A stretch of DNA of 64,000 nucleotides, taken from NCBI RefSeq assembly GCF_010389155.1, contig NC_057766.1, positions 26,359,516 to 26,423,515 on the forward strand, in the 5' to 3' direction. The translations under genes and the position numbers were made by a program. Under the pieces are notes generated by a model that was not told the origin of the DNA, did not search any database, and saw only the letters and a list, made by a program, of their open reading frames with translations. Positions within the stretch are counted from its first letter, which is position 1. The number at the start of each line of letters is the position of its first letter. The stretch is from Erigeron canadensis (Eukaryota > Streptophyta > Magnoliopsida > Asterales > Asteraceae). Shown piece after piece: positions 23,842 to 34,264 of this stretch.

Positions 23842-23910
23842 TATTAGTATGTGAGACCGGGGTTTTATACCCAGGCTTGAGTATCTAACAGCCATATACT
23901 CTTTTTTCTC
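23721..23910. mobile_element. ~190-bp palindromic element between TA tracts
   Basis: Left CTTGGGTGTAGAACCCCTCACAT pairs loosely with right ATGTGAGACCGGGGTTTTATACCCAGG, with (TA)n outside both ends and in the centre. It would fold as an imperfect hairpin. Consistent with a small MITE; the family is unknown. Confidence 0.45.
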
Positions 23911-24871
23911 ATATATATATATATATATTATTGTTATTTTTGATATTTTAATATGGTTTTAAAGTGTTTAACTTTGTAAATATATATTATTTGTTGAAAA
24001 TTTATGTATTGTTTAAATTTATTAATTTTGTCTCTAGTTTTTAATTTAATAATTAAAATTTTTTTGAAAAGGGCTGGGAGAGGCGAGTAAGTACTCTTTG
24101 CAATTAGGGAGCAGGCGGGAAGGAAGAATAAAAACGGGAAGGGGTAGTGAGGCACTCCTCCACCCTAAAAGAGAGTAAAATATTTAAAGGCATAAAACTC
24201 ATTTAATAAATAATTTAGTGTGCCCATCTAAACATACACAATAACAAAACACACACAATTAATGGAGGATATTATTACGAAAACACTAAAACTTTTGGAA
24301 AAACTGGTCCATTAGGTTGAAGAAAAGTGTACCGAAACCACAAATTATATCGGCAAAATATAGATGAACATGTAATTTTTAGACATATGTATTTATTTAA
24401 TTATTAATGAAATGTTTGTCTAATTATTAATGGAATCTTAGTTCATTGTAACTCTTTTACTAAATTGTTAAATAACTATAGATGAGATGATAATAAAAAA
24501 TTAAGAGAGTTAGATGTCATGAATACATTGAAAAAATATTTGATTCATTACATAATAATCTATTAATCCCTCCCTACTCGCGTGTTGTGGTCTGGAAGCA
24601 AAAAAGAAACTCAGGAACAACAGCCAAGCAATTAATAAAGCTGATTTCTATAATTCAAGGTAATTTTTGGTTTTTGATCTATTGTAAATGAAGAATTTTA
24701 GTCATTCTGTGATTAAATGATGAAATAAAGTATGTCTTATATTTTTATGATGTTAATTGTTAAATATCTCGGAATCATTCATTACTTCTGTGATTAAAAG
24801 GTTGAAACTAAACATGTAGGAATCCAATCAACCATTCGTTTTTCGCATTCATGAATTTAGGTCACTATGTA

Positions 24872-25503
24872 TAGGGATATGCGTGGTCTGGTTTGGTCGG
24901 TTTTTGCTAAAAATCTCAACCAAACCAATGTAAACAGTTTAACATTTTTTTAAACCAATCCGTCTAAATTGTTATGTCAAACCAAACCGACGAAAATCAA
25001 TTAACCGATTTGGTTTGGTCCGGCAAACGGTTATCATACTTTTGACATTCATATATAAAACCTTTTAGTATTACTAAATTGCAAAAGTTTCACTTATACT
25101 TAAAATGAAACACAAAGTATTTTAATAAATATAAATCTTATAATATTAATTAGGTTGGTGATTTAGGAATCACATCTTTGAAAATTTTAAATCTAGAATT
25201 TGAATATGCTCAACTTTATACCAACTAATAATTTGTGATTTATAATTTATAATATTGAATATTAATATATATATAATATATATATATAAAATACTAATAA
25301 TAATAATAAACATACCATTGATATAATTAAATGGTTTGGTTAAACTGGTTTGATAAAAGTCTAAAACCACGAACCAAACCATAAGAGTGGTTTATTAAAA
25401 AGGTAAACTAACGGTTTAAGTTTTTGATTTTAAATCGACCAATCCGTCCAATTACTTCGGTTTAAACGGTTAGCCGGTTTAGACCAAACCGTGTACATCC
25501 CTA
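24872..25503. mobile_element. 632-bp non-autonomous hAT element, 8-bp target duplication
   Basis: Ends TAGGGATATGCGTGGTCTGG and (complement of the right end) TAGGGATGTACACGGTTTGG are inverted repeats. The subterminal parts carry many AACCAAACC and GGTTTGGT words in both orientations, as in hAT elements. The element is flanked by the direct 8-bp repeat ACTATGTA at 24864-24871 and 25504-25511. There is no transposase; the 70-codon minus-strand frame inside is chance. Confidence 0.9.
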
Positions 25504-25726
25504 ACTATGTAAATAGTTAGAGCATAGAATGAACTATCATATACAAATTTTGGGTTAATTGGGTTCGATATTATCACCTAGTGACATGTTTTAAATACCA
25601 ATGCTATGACTTATGATTATTTTAAGTTTATGGGAATATAATCTTTCATTTTTATATGCATTATATGTTGCAATGAACTGTATCTTTGTTGTATTAGAAT
25701 CGCTATTCATTTGTGTTACTGAAAAC

Positions 25727-25881
25727 ACGATTTATAAACTTTAAAAAAAGGTAAATGCTCGGATACCCCTTAGTCTAGCGACCATGCAACGCTGTAACAC
25801 CTCAGAAACCTTGGTTGGGGAGCGAAGATTCGACCCCCTGCCAATTTTAGCACCTAGCCATTTTTTAGGGTGACAGGTGGC
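25727..25881 (-). mobile_element. Probable tRNA-derived SINE, ~155 bp
   Basis: On the minus strand the head shows a box A-like TGGCTAGGTGC and a box B-like GGTCGAATCTTCG about 25 bp apart, and the tail ends near a T run (plus-strand A run at about 25741). A direct repeat TACTGAAAAC flanks it (25717-25726, 25882-25891). The promoter boxes are imperfect, so the call is less firm than the SINE at 15.6 kb. Confidence 0.55.
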
Positions 25882-25891
25882 TACTGAAAAC

Positions 25892-26687
25892 TTCATCACT
25901 CTTTATATATATTGTTAAAGAATTATAAATTGGTTAGCTCTCATATAATCATCAGCTACAATTCTTATGAATCTAGCTTTCAACAGCGTTCAACAGCGTA
26001 GAATACATTATCAGAGATGTTGAAGGGGGCTGGTTGCTCCGTTATATGCACGCTAATGGGGCAAGGTAAGCTGCTCTGTATGAGTCGTTACTAACAACTG
26101 AGAAGCAACAAAACAAATTTAGTTCTTCACTACTCGTACAGGAAAAAGTAAGTATCATAGATTCTCGAGAGTCGTAAAGAAAATGGAAATCGGTGACATT
26201 GTCGATACTTTGGTGGGTTCCATGTTGATAATACTTAGGGCATGTTTGTTATTGCGATTACAAAATAGATTTTGTGTTTTCAAAATATATTATGAGAAAT
26301 TACGTTTGAAAGCATGTACGTACATGCTTATTCAAAACTGCATTTTCAAATCAAATAATTACTTTTTCATACAAACTCTTTTTTAGATTATTTGCGTTTT
26401 ACAAACGTAATAATCAGTAATCACTAGAAAACGTAATCACAGTCACCTCTTAGATAAGTTATGATTTGGATTTGAATATATAAAAGATAGAAAGTACCAA
26501 TATTGGCTGTGTTATTTAAGTATTATATGAAAGTCACTTTAAAAGAAAAACACAAAAACGATAATGGGTTGAGAGAGGCCCAAATTCTCGACCTCAAGAT
26601 TACTCAAGTATATAGCTATGAGATCTACGAGCTACCTAGGAGCGCCATCCCCCTATGTTCAATCTTACAATCATATTCTAAAGAACT
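25892..26687. other. 3' flank of LRR kinase 2
   Basis: Non-coding. The last part (26575-26660) matches the 3' flanks of kinases 1 and 3 (CTCGACCTCAAGAT, a GAGATCTACGAGCTA-type word), so it probably belongs to the transcript's 3' end. The word resembles a tRNA box B in complement, so an old SINE shared by all three copies is possible. Confidence 0.4.
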
Positions 26688-29600
26688 TCAGAGGAGACCA
26701 TTGATATGATACAACTCCTGGATGATTTTGCTTGAGTTCATCCTCTCTTTGGGAGATTCCATGGAGCATGCCAACCCAATTCTTGCTAATAAAATCAAGC
26801 TTTCTTCCAACCTCTCGCACCTTCTAGCTTCATCGTCATGGTTGACATTTGCTCCTTCAATGATAGACAATAGGGTAGGTTCAATTATCTCCATTAGACG
26901 ATCAGGCAAAGCCATTGTCACATAGCCGTGGAGGTTCAAACCATCTTGGAAAAGCTGGTCTGTGGGTCTCTTTCCTATTATCATCTCTAATAACAATATC
27001 CCGAAGCTATAAATATCCCCTTCTTTTGTCATCTCACCGCCAAGGCCATACTCTAAAACCACACGCATTTAGTTAGATATTGTACAAGATATTTTTTAAA
27101 ATTTATGTTTAAACTGATTACCTGGAGCTGCATACCCAATAGTCCCTCTTAATCCAGCTGTACTGCTTTCGTGTAGTTTTAAAGGCAGGAACTTTGCGAG
27201 CCCGAAATCACCAATATGAGCAACCATGTCATTGTCAAGTAAGATATTGCTTGGCTTCAGATCACAATGAATTATGGGTACCTCACACTCTTGGTGGAGG
27301 TAGTGCATGGCATGAGCTACATCTCTTGCAATCGTTACTCTTTGGCGAAGGATCAATCGTTGTGGATGGGGAGCTTCTTCGATATTAGAATATTGTTCGG
27401 AATTTGGATGTAGCCACCTTTCAAGATTCCCATTTGGCATGAACTCGTAAATAATAGCTTTGAAATCATTACCCTGAAAATCAACTGATGAACAAGAAGT
27501 AATGACTTTTACAAGATTACGATGCCTTATGTTTTTCAAAGCCTCGCACTCCATCATGAAACTCTTCAAAGCTCCGTGGTTTCCAAGTTTTAGAACCTTG
27601 ATAGCTAACATTTCATCAACTGGTTCAAGAATACCTTTATACACAACACTAAAAGCCCCTGTTCCGATCAAGTTTTGTTGAGAAAATTTATTGGTAGCTC
27701 GGAGTATGCTTCCATAAGAAACTCTTGAAAACGGTTGTATGTACGGAGCTTCTTCTGATGGTTGTGCTTGTGCCTTTATTCTTTTCCAACAAAACAGATA
27801 GAACAACACCATTGCTATAACTATAAGCGAGAAAATTGGAATGACAATTGGAATAACACGCGATGTTCTAGAACCTGTCTTTGACCTTGATACTATGGCA
27901 CATTTAGGTAGGTGAAATTCAGGAAGGCCTCCACACAGCCCATTGTTCCCCTGAATCGAGATCAAACTCGCATTCTTGAAAATACCTTCCGAGGGTAACT
28001 CACCATCAAGATTGTTGAACGACAAATCCAACGAAGACAAGTTTAGTTGCTTTAAGAATTTTGGAATTTGTCCGGAGAAGTTGTTAGTGGAAAGATTAAG
28101 GTCGCTGATACCTCTTAAAACACTCATTGAAGGAGGTATCAGACCCTCAAAGGAATTGGCACCCAAATTTAGGTACTCAAGGCTTGTGCAACTTGCGATG
28201 GCATTTGGTATTGCTCCAACCAGATCATTGTGTGACAGATCAAGTGTCGTCAAACTTTTGAGTTTTTCTATTTCTTGGGGAAGGGGTCCAACTAAATAGT
28301 TATGAGAAAGATCTAGAATGATCGACAAAGATGATAGTTGGAAAAGTTCAACGGGTATAGGTCCCGTAAGATTGTTTATGGAAAGGTCGAGCCCCAACAA
28401 ACCCGTGCAATTGCCAAGATTCGGAGGTATATGTCCTTTTAATCTGTTTTCCGCAACACTCAACTCTAGCAATGATAGGTTTCCTATAAATTTTGGAAAG
28501 TTCCCGGTGAAGAAGTTATCATTCATGAATATGTATTTAAGGTTTTGTAGATTACCAAGTTCACTTGGAAGCATCCCTGTTATCTGATTAGAGTCTAAAG
28601 TCAATTTCTCTAACTTCACAAGATTCCCGATACCAGGAGGCAATGTTCCATAAATGAAGTTATTTTCAAATGATAGAATTGTTAGTTGAGACGAGAGATT
28701 ACCTATAGAACTAGGAAGAACTCCAGTAAATTGGTTGAAGTCAAGATACAACTCTTTTAGTTTGCTACAACCTACCATGGAATCAATGAAGTTCATACTA
28801 TCAGGTTCCAAATTCCCTAAATTGTTTTTGTTTAACGCAACAAGCCGAAGATTTGGCATACGTCTGAAATCTATGTTAACCTTCCCAGTAAAGTTATTTA
28901 TATTCAACACAAGGTCTAACAAGTATGAACAATTAGAAAATGAGAAGGGTATGCTTCCGGTAAATTTGTTACCCCATATATTAAATTTCTCAAGATTGGG
29001 TAGCTCCAAGCCTATATCTTTTGGTAAACTTCCACTGATTTCATTATTTTCCATGCTAACAGTTTTTAAATATGTTAAATTGCATAAGGATGGAGGGATC
29101 ATACCATATAGAAGGTTAGAACCAAAAGTAATTAGTTGCAAGTTGTGCAATTGACCTAAAGTGTGTGGAATGCTTCCGCCTAGATAATTGTTGGTGGCAT
29201 ATAAGCTTTCAAGAGAAGTGAAGTTCCCAAAGAAAGATGGTATCCCTCCTGTAAAACCATTATTTTCAATGACTAACATCACCAGGTTCACCAGTTCAGT
29301 AAGCTGTTGTGGAAGCTTCCCAACTAAATTGTTCTTACCAAACCGAAGGACATTTAGCCTAGTACAGTTTGATAAACTGGGTGGAACTTCTCCTTCAAAA
29401 GAATTTCTGCCGAGATATAGTTCCTGCAACCTAAACAAATTTCCTAATTGAGGTGGGATCACACCTTTGAAGGTGTTATTCTGTAGCCTTATCACTCTGA
29501 GAAAACTTAAGTTTCCGATCTGAGGGGACACAGAACCAGCAAAGCCTTGTGAACCAAGGTCTAACATGGTGACTCTAGGATGTCGACGACCACATGTAAC

Positions 29601-29786
29601 ACCTTGCCATTGACAGAAATGGAAGGAGGTGTTCCATGAGTCAAGAACATGTTGGGGGTCATGAATGATGCTCGACTTGATGGCAAGAAGTGCCAGATGA
29701 TCGGTATCGTTTGTGGCCAGTGTAAGTGTTGGAGACCATAACAGCATCAATGCCGTTACATGCAAGAAAAAGGAAAGATATGCCAT
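26688..29786 (-). CDS. LRR receptor-like kinase 2, intact, non-RD (subfamily XII type)
   Basis: Two exons: 29786-27122 and 27052-26688, with a 69-bp GT-AG intron (27121-27053). The predicted protein has 1009 residues. Signal peptide 1-24; LRR cap 26-65 with the Cys pair FCQWQGVTC; about 21 LRRs (75-610) with the plant GxIP consensus and many N-glycosylation sites; membrane helix 644-667; kinase about 705-1005. The glycine loop is [11 protein letters not shown] (708-718), the ATP lysine K730, the catalytic loop HCDLKPSN with D842, and DFG at 860-862. The HCD in place of HRD is the non-RD signature of pattern-recognition kinases such as Xa21, EFR and FLS2. It should sit in the plasma membrane and bind an unknown ligand with the LRRs. 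Every catalytic residue is present and the frame is open. Ligand and partners cannot be told from sequence. Confidence 0.95.
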
Positions 29787-30760
29787 GAAAAACTTTTTCT
29801 GCTTTTTGACACATTTGTTTCTAGGAATTGAGATTACTCATAAGGTTATACTAATAAATACCATTGCAATGACTCAACGTTGAAAAATAAGACTATCATG
29901 GACCCACTGCAACGAAATTTCATTCCACTTCATTCCAAGTCTTGGTCTTGCTTTGGAATTTTTTGGATTATAGTAATCTTTGACATAAACTCTGTAAAGT
30001 TAGTTATTCAACATTTTCTTTTTAGAAACTAGTAGGTATATATGTAAAACTAGGAATTCAAACTTCTGTACTATGATGCATCGGTATTCGATATAGTATC
30101 CGGACTTAAGTAAAAGGTCCCACGTTTAAATCCACATATTGTAAAAAAACTGATTAACTCAATTAATGAGCAGATATAGAGTCATACTAATTGCATTTCA
30201 TTTACAGTTTTTTAATTAATAAATAAGTTCTCTCATTCAACTCATAGAGGAAACAAATTGAGAGACTTGGGTGGTTTTTTCTTCATTTAACAATTGTTTT
30301 CTGCTGAATAACTACTTTTACAAAGTTTATGTCAAAATGTCAAATTTGGTATTAGATTGCCTCTAGTGGAACAATCAGTTCATTCTTCTCTTGAATTAAT
30401 ATCTCTTTTTCATCATGCTCTTGACTTAGTCCTTTCTCATATGATATTGGATTTTCTCTAGTGGAACAATCACTACAATCTTAGTCTTACTTTTATTATC
30501 TTCCACAGGAATTGAACCTGCTTCTTCCATGTATATAATTATATCTTTATTTGCAGGGAAGCTTTTTAAAGTCCATTTGTTTTGAAAAAAAAAAAAGAAG
30601 CTTAAGTTATTAGTTGCAATGACGCTTGCTTCCCTAAAAAATACTGATCAACTTTTTTTAAACTTAATTAAGCTCAATGTATCCCGGATTATCTCTTTTG
30701 AAGAATTACATGGTAACATGACGTGAAACAATAAAAATAACAATCAGTAATTAATTGTTT
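29787..30760 (-). other. 5' flank of LRR kinase 2
   Basis: Matches the 5' flank of kinase 1 near the start (GACACATTTGTTTCTAGGAATT, ACTAATAAATACCATTG, TGGACCCACTGCAACGAAAT). Further out, from about 30370, it matches 32085 onward as part of a second duplication. No clear TATA box. It should hold the promoter. Confidence 0.5.
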
Positions 30761-31139
30761 CGAGTTATTTAACAAGGATACGGGACAAAAAGGTTGGGGT
30801 AGTGGTGGCCAGCTTCGAATGGGTGTCCGTAATAGTTGTGTAAGATGAAGCTAGTTGTTTTTTTTTTTGTGTGAATTTTTGTACATGTATTATTAATTAA
30901 GTAATAATTGTTCATTGGGAGAGATCACGAAAAGCTTAGCCGGATATTGTCAACTTCAAATCAATAATGCTTGATGGAGAAAATCTTTGTTGCATGACAA
31001 TGATTCTTCTGATGATGATGTCGATATATTGCTGTTGTCGCTGCTTCTGTTCGTTCACCTGTACTTACTGTCATCAATGGTTCTGCTATTTTCAAGTTTA
31101 GAATGCCTACAAAACTTCTTGGGAGTGTACTCTTGAGCA

Positions 31140-31325
31140 TCAGGAAGAAACGGTTGTAAAAAGTTGTTGATGTGTCGTTACTACCTGTTGTTTTGTTTCA
31201 CTTTTACCCATTCCAATGAAGTAGATAGCCTCGTTTAAAAGACTATTAGCAGCTGGTTCTTCTAGTTTTGCCTTGATCACCTTTGTTGTTTCCTCAAAGT
31301 AGTCTAGATGATTGTCCAATGACAT
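31140..31325 (-). pseudogene. GDSL esterase/lipase-like fragment A
   Basis: A 61-codon frame whose first 43 residues (LDNHLDYFEETTKVIKAKLE through AIYFIGMG) resemble an internal exon of plant GDSL esterases, where a helix of the type LxxYFxxxxKxxKxxLG precedes a VYxIGxG motif. The catalytic Ser block and the C-terminal DxxH block are absent, so this is a fragment. Similarity is by eye only. Confidence 0.45.
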
Positions 31326-31345
31326 TTGTTGAATCTTTTTACCAG

Positions 31346-32084
31346 TAAATGAGTTTTAGAAATGCAAGGCTTGTTTCTCAGAGACATTCGCAGTGGCTGA
31401 CTAAGATCTTCCGCCTTTCGTCGGGCTTGAGAGATTGTTCTGTTTTATGCTTCCTTGGATGTCTGAGGCATTTTTGTTATTGTTCATGTTTTGTATCCAA
31501 AGGCTTGTTCTCAGAGACATTCACAGTGGCTGCGTCAGATCTTTGAAAGGTTAAGTTGTTTTTTCCTTCCTTGGATGTCCGAAATCATATCATTATTAGC
31601 AAAGTGATTCTGATTGCTAACAAAACAGAGTTTTTTAGTTGTTTGTACAAACCTGTGTTTGGTTGTGTCTAATAAATTCAAGGGGTTGTCCAAATAACTA
31701 CTAGATGTCGTAATTGTAGCTCTTTTAGGATCTTGTATTTTGTCTTAGCACTTTATTCTACAAACCATTGATTAAAAAGGGGTGTAAATGATCCGAAGTT
31801 CTATTGATAACTGAAAATTTGACTATGTTCATTCAATGACAGATAGGTCTTGGATGGCATTCTGTTCGTTGTGGTTATGGAAGCTGGGACTGGGTCATTT
31901 TTGTTTCTTGTTGGAAAATCCCCAACAGTGAACTATTGTACGAGTATATCAGTAATAGCATAATCCAATCTAAATTACATGTCCGCGCTTATGTTAATTA
32001 TATAAAGTTTTTATACTTTATAACAGTGAGAAATGACTAGTTTTTAGTTTTTACCAAACCTATGACTAAAAGCCGTTTTGAATT
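31346..32084. other. Spacer between flank units, shared with the 3' flank of kinase 1
   Basis: 31705-31860 matches 1853-2010 (CGAAGTTCTATTGATAACTG, CAATGACAGATAGGTCTTGG). A near-repeat TTCTCAGAGACATTC.CAGTG occurs at about 31375 and 31508. No gene recognised. Confidence 0.4.
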
Positions 32085-33114
32085 TCTTTGTCATTATGCT
32101 CTTGAATTATATCTAGTGGAACTATCAGTTTATTCTTCTCTTGAATTATTTCTTTTTCATTATGCTCTTGACTTATTCCTTTCTCACATGACATTAGATT
32201 TCCTAGTGGAACAATCACTACAATCTTAGTCTTACTTTTATTATCTTCCACATGAATTACACTTGCTTCTTCCAAGTATATAATTATACATCTTTATTTG
32301 TAGGGAAGCTTTTTAAAGTCCATTAGTTTTGAAAAATAATAATAATTTTAAGTTATTAACTGCAATGGCCCTTGCGTCCTTTAAAAATATTGATCAGTTT
32401 TTTTTTTAAACTTAATTACTTAAGCTCAATGTATCCTGGATTATCTCTTAATTTTGAAGATATACATGGTAATATGATGCGAAACAATATTAGTAATGAT
32501 TTGAAGTAACTTTGCTTTTCCTAGAATTGTCCAACACAACAACAGAATATGTTTCAAGTTATTTAACAAGGATATAGGACTAGAGGGTTGAGGTAACGGT
32601 AGCTGCCTTTGAACGGCGGTGTCCGTAATAGTTGTGTCAAGAAGAAGTTACCTGATACGAGTATTATACGACAAAGTTCATTGGGAGAGATGATGAAAAA
32701 CATAGCTGGACATTATCACCTTCAAATCAATAATGCTTGAAAGGAGTAAATCTTTTTTGCATGACAATGATTTAGATGATGATGTCGATATGTTGCTGTT
32801 GTCACTCCTTCTGTTAGTCGACTCTCTCAGAATATGTCTTGTGAAAAATATGTCTCTGCCCAAAAGATATATCCCCCAATCTTTGGAAATAAAGTGCAGT
32901 GTACTCCTTTCTGCAGCATGGAATAAAAATATATACATTATTTCAACTGTGCTGCTATACTTACCTTCAACTCCCTGGGAGTGTACTCCGGAGCATCAGT
33001 AAGAAATTATTGTAAGAAATTGTTGATATAGTCGTTACTGCCTGTAGCAAACCCAAAGATAAATTCAACTTCTTAATCAACTATATCTTGAGCCGTTATA
33101 GAATTGTTGTTTTG

Positions 33115-33255
33115 GTTTCAATTCTAACCCATTCCAATGAAGTACTAATAGCCTCATTTATAAGACTATTAGCAGCTGGTTCTCCAAGTTTTGCTTTGAT
33201 CACCTTTGTGGTTTCCTCATAGTCTATTTGATCGTTGCATAATATTCTTTGAATC
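33115..33255 (-). pseudogene. GDSL esterase/lipase-like fragment B
   Basis: The minus strand encodes the same stretch as fragment A (DYEETTKVIKAKLGEPAANS), with a codon lost after DY and a frameshift before the IGMG motif. It is a decayed second copy from the flank duplication. Confidence 0.4.
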
Positions 33256-33265
33256 TTAGTCTATT

Positions 33266-34264
33266 TGATCGACACTTTCATTTCGTTCCAAAGTTTTCAA
33301 CCAACCAAATTAACTCACCAAAAGCTCTTTTCCCTTGACCTTGATCAAGTTTAGCCACATTTGGGTCGATTTCACCTCTTAACTACACAAGCGGGTCAAC
33401 ATTATCCGTTTTGATATGAAACAACTTTAAGTTTTTATTTCCTACCCATATTTTCATATCTAACAATTTTACAGAAATGATTCAACAACTTTTTACCATA
33501 AGGCAACTACTAATAATATTTTGTTTACAACAACTTACAAAGAAAAATTGCTTTTATATTATAACATTACCTTAAGATTCCGGGATGTATAAGGCATCCG
33601 CGCCAAGGATGTCAAGGCTAATGTTTGCCCCTGCTCTTCCATATGTAGCAATGAACTCTCTTGTTTTAGAATCACTATTCGTTTGCATAGTTACTGCAAA
33701 CATGATTTAAAATTTTAAAACTTCGGCTACTTAATTTCAGTTAGCAATGAACCTTTGGTTAGCTTTCTCATAACCATCCGCTACAGCCTCCGGAAAACTT
33801 CATAAATGTCTTCTATTAGTTAGAACTAATGCATTCATTTTCATTTCCACATACCTGCTTTAAAATTTTCATCACGATTTATATGTTATGTTTCAAGTCG
33901 AACATTGGTTAGCTATTTCATGACCACCACCGACAATATCTGTCGATAAGTATAACGAAAATGGAAAACCAGTGAAATCATGGATACTTTGGTGGGTGCC
34001 ATGTTGTTAGTATATGAAACGGGAAGGTATTACATGGATTTGAGCATATAAAAAGAAAGACAACACCAATATTGGTGGTATTATTTAAGTAGTATTTTAC
34101 ATGAAATACATTTTAAAAACATCAAGGAACATAAAAAGGATATATGGAGAGGCTCGAATTCTCGACCTCAGGATGAGATATACGCATAGTTATGAGATAT
34201 ACGCGCTAGCCAACAGCACCATCACCCCTTGGTGTTTAATCTCACTATCATATTTTATACAACT
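33266..34264. repeat. 3' flank of LRR kinase 3, copy of the kinase 1 flank
   Basis: Matches 2305-3165 in order (CTCTTTTCCCTTGACCTTGA, ATTTGGGTCGATTTCACCTC, GAGCATATAAAA). No gene of its own is seen. Confidence 0.65.

Larger units (their letters stand above)
30370..33265. repeat. Duplicated flank units (30370-31345 and 32085-33265)
   Basis: The same blocks follow each other in both units: CTAGTGGAACAATCACTACA, GGGAAGCTTTTTAAAGTCCA, CTTAATTA.. GGATTATCTCTT, TCATTGGGAGAGAT, CAATAATGCTTGA and then a GDSL-lipase-like fragment. The units differ by many indels. Each joins the outer 5' flank of an LRR kinase to a broken lipase fragment, so kinase and lipase once lay side by side in the duplicated cassette. 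Confidence 0.75.

Noticed and set aside
32678..32938. 86-codon minus-strand frame
   Set aside because: The matching copy at 30.93-31.14 kb does not keep it open, so it is probably chance within the duplicated flank.
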